64,000 bases of DNA, taken from positions 15,115,001 through 15,179,000 of the forward strand of contig OZ022502.1 in assembly GCA_963989385.1 (NCBI GenBank). The letters are read 5' to 3'. The notes under the pieces are model-generated. The model was not told where the DNA came from. It searched no databases and worked only from the letters and a program-made list of their open reading frames with translations. The position numbers were made by a program, and so were the translations under genes. Positions 58,130 to 64,000 of the stretch are shown one piece after another. Every line of letters begins with the position of its first letter. The stretch's first letter is position 1. This DNA is from Ctena decussata. Its lineage: Eukaryota; Mollusca; Bivalvia; Lucinida; Lucinidae.

Positions 58130-58340
58130 ACACCTTAAGGTGTTTTTCCCCACCATTTTCACAAAGGGGAAGAACTTTTGTGACATCTACTTGCTGGATG
58201 ACATAACCCTTCCAAATGGGGTCTACTCCTAAAGGAAAGAATATGCTCCTGCAGGAGCCAATTATTTCATTTAAGAGTTGATCCCATTGACAAAAGGAAT
58301 AGAAGAGTTGCTGCCCCTGAAAGTGTACCCATTAACCTTA
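58130..58340. mobile_element. MITE with GGAAAGAATATGCTCC hairpin (copy 7, near full length)
   Basis: TTAAGGTGTTTTTCCCC, ACAAAGGGGAAGAACTTTTG TG, the hairpin AAAGGAAAGAATATGCTCCT GCAGGAGCCAATTATTTC, GAGTTGATCCCATTGACAAA, and the end GAAAGTGTACCCATTAACCT TAA. TTAAGG at the left mirrors CCTTAA at the right. Confidence 0.72.
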
Positions 58341-58745
58341 AAACAGGTTTTCTCAGTCAACCATTTTCATATGTCTCGAACAATTAAAAGATCATTTATG
58401 TGGTTTAAACTCTAACAACATCATGGTGATCTAAAATATGGATATGAAAATCTATGTATAAGAATGTAAAAGAGAATGAAAATCAGCACACACATTGTGA
58501 CAAAAAGACACAACATTTCGAGTAAAGGTTCTGGATGAATTCCAAAAGTTAAAACACATCCTTTGTAACTCTAAAACATGCCATGCAGTAGCTCTCGATA
58601 GCACAGCCTCAGCATGAAAAAGGGTGTTCATGCATATGGGAAGAGCAAAGACTCAACAAGTCTGGGTAGGACCCTTGTTTTTCAGTTTTCAGAAACACTA
58701 TCTGAGGATTCTGTAGAACCTGAAGGCACAAAATAAAAGTATTGA

Positions 58746-58877
58746 GATTATAAAACTTGAGTTCATTCTCAAACTCAAAATAAAGCACACTGATAAGCTG
58801 CTTCCGAGCACATGCTCGGAAGCAGCCAATCAGTGTGCTTTATTTTGAGTTTGAGATTATTCTCAAGTTTTATAACA
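58746..58877. mobile_element. Palindromic MITE sharing the Mutator-like element's terminus (copy 2)
   Basis: ATTATAAAACTTGAGTTCAT TCTCAAACTCAAAATAAAGC to ...TGAGATTATTCTCAAGTTTT ATAAC. The centre is GCTTCCGAGCACATGCTCGG AAGC. It is cleaner than copy 1 (no internal duplication). Confidence 0.82.
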
Positions 58878-59079
58878 TCCAATCCAAAATGCACAGAATG
58901 ATGCATATGCTAGTCCAAGTCGTTGCTGTTCCCACATGCAGTAAGCACTAGTTTGTGTATTGCAGCTCTTTTTAAATCTACAACTGAAAATAAAAAATTA
59001 TATAAACAAAAAAATATGTCATAACATCTCACTTAAAAAATGTGGGGAAAATGGAATTTTATAATCTATACAGGTATCA

Positions 59080-59302
59080 GGGGCCATATTCATAAAACGA
59101 CTTAAGTGGTTGCTATGCTGTTGCTAAGGCTAAATTTCTTTGAAGGAGATTCCCTACAACTATGAAATTTGCTCTGGAGGAACAGTCTTACAAAGACTGT
59201 TCCTCCAGACCAAATTTCATAGTTGTAGGGAATCCCCTTTATCGATATTTAGCCTTAGCAATCGCATAGCAATGACTTAAGTGGCTTTATGAATACGGCC
59301 CC
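59080..59302. mobile_element. Foldback MITE, GGGGCCATATTCATAAA type
   Basis: GGGGCCATATTCATAAAACG ACTTAAGTGG to ...ACTTAAGTGGCTTTATGAAT ACGGCCCC. The centre stem is GAGGAACAGTCTTACAAAGA CTGTTCCTC. Confidence 0.88.
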
Positions 59303-59829
59303 AGTTCTAGAAAGTCATATATGAAAATATATAGCAGCCTAACACACACATATATAAAATATTAAACTAATGCACCAATCACTGGTGCTGGGAAATACAA
59401 AGTTCCATAACGACTCAAAATTAAGAGCAAAACTCAAGACCCAGACACTCTGTTAGGAGCAGACTGATCTGGTTCTGAATTCTACCAGCTACTTTTTTGA
59501 CATAGAATAAAATCCAGTTGTTTGAAATTTAATTACCTTAGTAACAGGTTACATATTTCCAGTCTTTAGAGTATCAAATAAAGGAAAGACAGACCTTTCA
59601 CTCTGTAAAACACTAGTAAGGCCTGTTTCAGTTTTGAAATCTGTATAAAAAGCTGTTATCAGGCATATAAGGACAGCAAATGCTCATACCAGCCAGCACA
59701 CATGCACAGTCCAGTCACATCTGGGTGAATACCTTGCCATTTTATATTCTTTTTAACAGTGAACAATGTTTCAGTCATATCAAGATGATGGGAGGGTAGT
59801 AATGAATGGCTATGAGCAACTGAACATTG

Positions 59830-59965
59830 TTTATAATGAAAAGATTTCCGCATCCAGCAGGACTCCAACCCTGGGCCCCTAGTTCTGCAGACCACGGCTT
59901 AACCCACTGAGTTACCGAGTTTTTGTCCGCCTGTAGTGATGTTAACTGTATGGCTGTAACAAGCC
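59830..59965 (-). other. tRNA-derived segment (Cys-like), probably a SINE head
   Basis: On the minus strand, CTCGGTAACTCAGTGGGTTA AGCCGTGGTCTGCAGAACTA resembles the D and anticodon arms of tRNA-Cys (loop with GCA), followed by CCAGGGTTGGAGTCCTGC in place of the T arm. The B box GGTTGGAGTCC departs from GGTTCGANTCC. The acceptor stem does not pair by eye. Confidence 0.5.
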
Positions 59966-59999
59966 AGCTTAGCAAACTCTAAATCCGGCATAGCTGAGG

Positions 60000-62090
60000 C
60001 TGACTTTTATATTATTAAACATTCAATACAGCCCTGAAACTATGTCACATCATTCTAAAGGTATATCAACTGCCATGCATCTATTTGAGCTCTGCCATGA
60101 GAAAAGCTGCTGTGTGCAAAAAGTGAAATTTCAGCTTAACCTGTACATCTGAACAGTATCCCCTGTCTGCATAATGAACCAACAGATCATAAGACATCTA
60201 TCTAACAAATATGTAATAATGGCTGATCAGTCTGTACAGATGTACACACTGAATTGAGATTTTTTTGTTCACATAAGCACTAAGGCCCCTGTTCTCAAGC
60301 AGAAGCTCAATAAGGAAAAAGCTCTGCTAAAATAAGAGAAAATCTAGTAAAAAAATCACTCCATCTGATTGGGTAGCACACATACAAAATCTCTGACAGG
60401 CAGACCTTACCAAACAGGTTCATCCATGTCACTGTCACTACAAAGGATTTAAAGAAAAAAAATATTTTGTTCATGTGATCACAGTTGACCAACATTACTC
60501 AGGAACGCAAATGAATTCTACTGTAGATACTGCGGCAGTGTAAAGCAAATAACTATGATAATAACTCAAAATGAACAGTGTCTATCCTGGTATATATTTG
60601 ACATGCCTTTAGGACAAAGACAGATTTGGTGTTTCACGCTGACTAGATAGTTAGATGAGGAGTCATTTAAAAATCTGGAAAGAAATTCTTGTGTAATGCT
60701 TCTTTCCAATGACATCTCAATTGTATTAAACAAGACAACTACAGCATTTCTCCTCTCAATCAAAAGGCTGAATCTTTCTCAGCAAAAGGGAACAAGGAAA
60801 CAGTGATTTTATCATAGGAGTATAAAGTGAAAATGTACATAGGTTACTGTTCCAAACAGACAAGTCAGTGCTTCACCAACAAATGTAAATGGGCTAATAA
60901 ATTGTATAAAATTTGGGTATTTTGTTAACCCACAAATTGCTTTACATAAGACAGTCATTATAATGCTCTAACACCTTTTCCTGGGACAGCACAATCTTTT
61001 GTAATTGAAACAGAAGTTCTGTGATTTCAATAACAGGATACATGTCTATGGAAAATCTCTGATCCTTATTTGCAAGCAAAGACAAAAAACTTAGTCATAT
61101 TTTTTTGGACAACTGGCTGCAACTAAAATTTGGCAAGAACAACAATTTGATTTTAAACTCTATTTTTATTTTGTGAATGAAGCATTACTGGGTATATTTA
61201 TTGCTTGGATCAGTATAAAGGAAATTCTACAGTTATTCACATAAAAAAGCAACAACACATACGAAATTAACTAAGTATTGTGGCAACTTTTTAAACAACA
61301 CTGCATAATATCCGCATAATAAATCAACTTATTAAAACTTCAGCTTATTCACAGCAGTGGTTTCTGTCATCCGAATGATTTAGGTAATCATGTTAAAAGT
61401 TTTATTTATTAGTGAAAGCATGTTGCTACACTGTCATAAAGGCAGCCATACAGGGATATGATAATTATGTCAAGTACTGTGACAAGTTCTTAAATAAACA
61501 ACACCGGAAAACAGAATCAACTTTTTTTAAATTTCAGTTTTTTTATAGCAACTCTCAACCAAATAGTTAAGGTAATTTTCATTTATAAGTGAAATTAAAA
61601 TCTTAAAAAGTTCCTTCAAGAGCAGAGAATATATACAGAAGTAGGAACATGGGCCAGACTAAGCATGTCGCTGCACTGTTATAAAGTCATTCATACATGA
61701 ATATGACAATAATGATATCTTTGGCTGCCTCTGTATCAGATATGCACATACCACTAAGCATATGCAGACCTGGAATAATGTTATTGGCATCAAAAGGCAG
61801 TGGTCTGAATAAACTACATTATTGCCACACTATGCAATATCGTTCAATTTTACTTGATGTGACTGTCTATTTTCACTCTCCCTGATTTCAGAAAGGGACT
61901 ATTCAAAATCACTTTTCATGCTGAGAACCTGCCTTGACAGATGGCTCTGACAGGAAAGTTTAATAAATATTTAAGATTTCTGCTGGATGAATGACTTGCA
62001 ATTAAACATCCTTTTATTATTTCAGTCATTACAAGGCAACTAGAGTGTGATACTGAAAGTTGTGTTATGGAACCCTGTTTATGACTGAAA
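60000..62090. other. Unassigned AT-rich DNA, possible dynein intron
   Basis: No tandem array, clear MITE or dynein exon was recognised. A 65-codon minus-strand frame at 60566-60763 has no known motif. Confidence 0.45.
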
Positions 62091-62095
62091 AGATT

Positions 62096-62333
62096 TGAGC
62101 CGCGACAAGAGAAAACCAAAAATGTGGTTGTGCGCCCAGCGCAGACTCAGATCAGCCTGGGCATCCGCCCAGTCTGATCAGAGTCTTCACTTTCCGCATG
62201 AAGGTAGCTTAGTCCCTCAGCTACCCTTTAAGCGCTTAGCAAAGAGTCTGATCAGACTGGGTGAATGCCCAGCCTGATCTGAGTCTGCGCTGAGCGCACA
62301 ACCACATTGTTGGTTTTCTCGTGTCGCGGCTCA
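62096..62333. mobile_element. Palindromic ~240 bp MITE (copy 12, near consensus, inverted core)
   Basis: TGAGCCGCGACAAGAGAAAA CC to ...GGTTTTCTCGTGTCGCGGCT CA. The central hairpin (AAGGTAGCTTAGTCCCTCAG CTACCC) reads in the opposite direction to that of copies 7 and 11, showing that the core can flip. Confidence 0.9.
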
Positions 62334-62344
62334 TTTCTAGTTCC

Positions 62345-62415
62345 AGAAGGAATCAAAACTGGCTGCTAGCCTAGCAGGCTAGTGCGGAACCCACTGAACT
62401 ACTGGGGTTCCTGAT
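62345..62415 (-). other. tRNA-like relic
   Basis: On the minus strand, CCCCAGTAGTTCAGTGGGTT CCGCACTAGCC followed by GCTAGCAGCCAGTTTTGATT CC gives the order of a tRNA with A box TAGTTCAGTGG. The stems are incomplete. Confidence 0.35.
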
Positions 62416-62419
62416 TATG

Positions 62420-63285
62420 ATCTAACTTTTCAGAACTTATTTAATTGGAAAGAACAGTGATTATCCCAGAATTATTATAAAAATATTCTCTTGTCTAAAG
62501 CTATGCTATGTATATACATGTACCTATAAAATGTCTAACTAATAGTATATATATAAGCATGCTACTGTTTGTAATGCAAAAAATTCTGCAAAGTTCTTCT
62601 GAGAAATGATAGGTAAATTATAATAAATTTGAAAAATGAATATGTGATTGAGACTCTTTAAGAACTTACAAAGAGGAAGTAAAGAATGCTCGAATATAAA
62701 ATGACATATCAGGAAACATATGTTGTCTTTTCCAAAAAATATAGATAGAAAATATTTTTACTTCTCATGATGGGGAGATATATTTTGGGATAAATGAACT
62801 AAGGCATAAAAATTTAAAGCTGTAAAGAATTGTTACCCTTTCAATGCATGTTTCAAGCGTTTTCTGAAATATGTGCAAAATGTTTCATACTCTATTATTA
62901 TTATACATATGTGAGAGTTCCTATCAGCAATAGACTGAATCCACCACTTTATAATATGAAGACCGGGATGTTTGTCTATGGATAAAACAATCAGTTTCAG
63001 TGGAAGGCCATGTCACATATGCTTTGTGCCAAAAGGCAAATAGAATGCGAATACACATTGATGGCCTTACACAAATGAACAACTGGTAAACAGCCAACCA
63101 CTATCCTGCACTGTTAGTTACAGAAAATGTATCATTAAAAGCTCTGTACACCTTCTATATAACGTAATTTACCTGAGTGCCAGACTTCTTTATAACATGC
63201 TTCAGTGATCACAAATTCTTTCAGTTTTGCAATGCAGACAGTGAAAATTACCAGGTATATCATACTTAGATGGAGTCTATGTCAG
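62420..63285. other. Unassigned AT-rich DNA
   Basis: No gene or repeat recognised. Confidence 0.45.
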
Positions 63286-63302
63286 TTCACAATGCAACAA
63301 TT

Positions 63303-63568
63303 GCCGGGCCGCGTAGCCCAGGAAGCAGCGTGTCTGACTCAAGAGCCAGAAGTTCTGGGTTCGATACCTGGTCCGGACACTTACTTTCGTTTCTCCTTCC
63401 ACTGATTCAAGAAGGGCAGTTGTCAGTTACTGGCGAAAGTAAGTGCACTTAGTACTGGTTAACTGCTTAGGAGGTCTAATTCTACCCAGGAATAGTGTGG
63501 TTAGGTTAACTGACCATCCCAACATAAGCATAGCTGTTTACTGTGGTCATTAAACAATAACACAACAG
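63303..63568 (+). mobile_element. tRNA-derived SINE (copy 3) with 13 bp duplication (one mismatch)
   Basis: It is flanked by CAATGCAACAATT (63290-63302) and CAATGCAGCAATT (63569-63581). The head includes GGCCGCGTAGCCCAGGAAGC and the B box GGTTCGATACC. The body is CTGATTCAAGAAGGGCAGTT GTCAGTTACTGGCGAAAGTA and TAGTGTGGTTAGGTTAACTG. The tail is TTTACTGTGGTCATTAAACA. The A-box region has diverged from that of the 39566 copy. Confidence 0.92.
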
Positions 63569-63709
63569 CAATGCAGCAATTAAAATACAAGTCACTTGAT
63601 TTTTGTTTCCTCAATATGACCCTGAACAGAAATTGGGCAATTTTGTAATTATTTTCATAGGATTTGCTAATAACTCTTCACATACAGCTCCTCTTATCCC
63701 AAACTACTG

Positions 63710-63955
63710 ACACTTAAGGGGAACGGGTATACTTTAAGAGAAACTACTCTGCCATTTTCCTTTTGCCCCCCCCCCCCCCACTTCTCTATAGGGTTCAACT
63801 ATTAAAAGAGTTTTCTCCCCATTTAAGGGCAGACCCCATTTGTGGATGGGCCTTGTCATCCAGGAAAGCAAACAAGAAACCACACAAGATGTTCCCGTTT
63901 GTAAAACTGGCAGAAAACAGGGAGCTGTACCCATACACATTTAAAATGCATAAAT
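63710..63955. mobile_element. MITE of the GGAAAGAATTTG group (copy 8, diverged) with C-tract
   Basis: TTAAGGGGAACGGGTATACT TTAAG, a (C)12 tract, then GGGTTCAACTATTAAAAGAG, GACCCCATTTGTGGATGGGC and GCAGAAAACAGGGAGCTGTA CCC. The order of blocks matches the copies at 53160 and 58130, but the hairpin is degraded. Confidence 0.55.
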
Positions 63956-64000
63956 GAAAACTAGCAAACATTCTAGCTAGATCAGTGTTCTTTGATTCTA

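Noticed and set aside
58600..58725. Acceptor-like site on the minus strand followed by VLQNPQIVFLKTEKQGSY...
   Set aside because: The frame lacks a donor, stops soon after, and does not match the dynein sequence expected upstream of the first visible exon.
60566..60763. 65-codon minus-strand frame (MIERRNAVVVLFNTIEMSLE...)
   Set aside because: Protein-like by composition but not alignable to dynein or any family I know, and no splice sites make it join the gene.

Overview
The window is nuclear DNA of an animal, most likely a bivalve mollusc. Genes are split by GT-AG introns, coding density is very low, and the sequence is crowded with palindromic miniature transposons, tRNA-derived SINEs and tandem-repeat elements carrying (GTCC)n tracts of a kind I associate with clams, mussels and oysters. 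The species call is inference from repeat style. No bacterial or viral gene organisation is visible. || Genes. The one confidently coding host locus is the 3' end of a dynein heavy chain gene on the minus strand, in 11 exons between 56877 and 24653. The reading frame stays open across all ten joins and gives the last ~692 residues: the end of the motor (D6/AAA6), its helical lid and the dynein C-terminal domain. Divergence from axonemal and cytoplasmic dyneins points to DNHD1 (dynein heavy chain domain-containing protein 1). Nine introns are about 0.7-1.4 kb; one (52328-30398) is 21.9 kb and is filled with nested mobile elements. The extreme left edge (2-295, plus strand) may hold the last codons of an unrelated, unrecognised acidic protein. 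|| Mobile elements. Inside the giant intron lies a ~7.4 kb DNA transposon (34014-41410, ~53 bp perfect terminal inverted repeats) that carries three exons of a Mutator-like transposase, apparently truncated after its first catalytic aspartate. It has been invaded by SINEs, a 240 bp palindromic MITE, a Tigger-like MITE, a tandem-repeat element and large TAC trinucleotide tracts. Two short palindromic elements elsewhere share its terminal motif. || Layout. 0.3-2.7 kb: small MITEs. 3.4-9.3 kb: three tandem-repeat elements, one nested in another, one interrupted by a Tigger-like element. 10.5-12.1 kb: a hAT-like element that has swallowed a fourth. 12.2-13.3 kb: a 30 bp-based minisatellite split by a mariner-like MITE. 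13.5-16.7 kb: palindromic MITEs around a fifth tandem-repeat element. 17.2-22.9 kb: a degenerate minisatellite split by a sixth, itself containing a seventh. 23.3-23.6 kb: a long foldback. 24.6-30.4 kb: last six dynein exons. 30.4-52.3 kb: giant intron (mariner-like MITE, Mutator-like element, degenerate minisatellite, nested pair of large tandem-repeat elements). 52.3-56.9 kb: five upstream dynein exons. 56.9-64 kb: MITEs, SINEs and unassigned AT-rich DNA. || The most interesting signal is in the tandem-repeat elements. They share one architecture (5' GC-rich hairpin, GTCC microsatellite, central minisatellite, 3' hairpin followed by CTCTTGTT or a close variant) that resembles the Helentron-associated elements known from bivalves. 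Their minisatellites are packed with nuclear-receptor half-sites, including eight copies of a perfect estrogen-response-element palindrome and eight 146 bp units carrying TCAAGGTCA-type pairs. No defence system, CRISPR or operon-like system is present.
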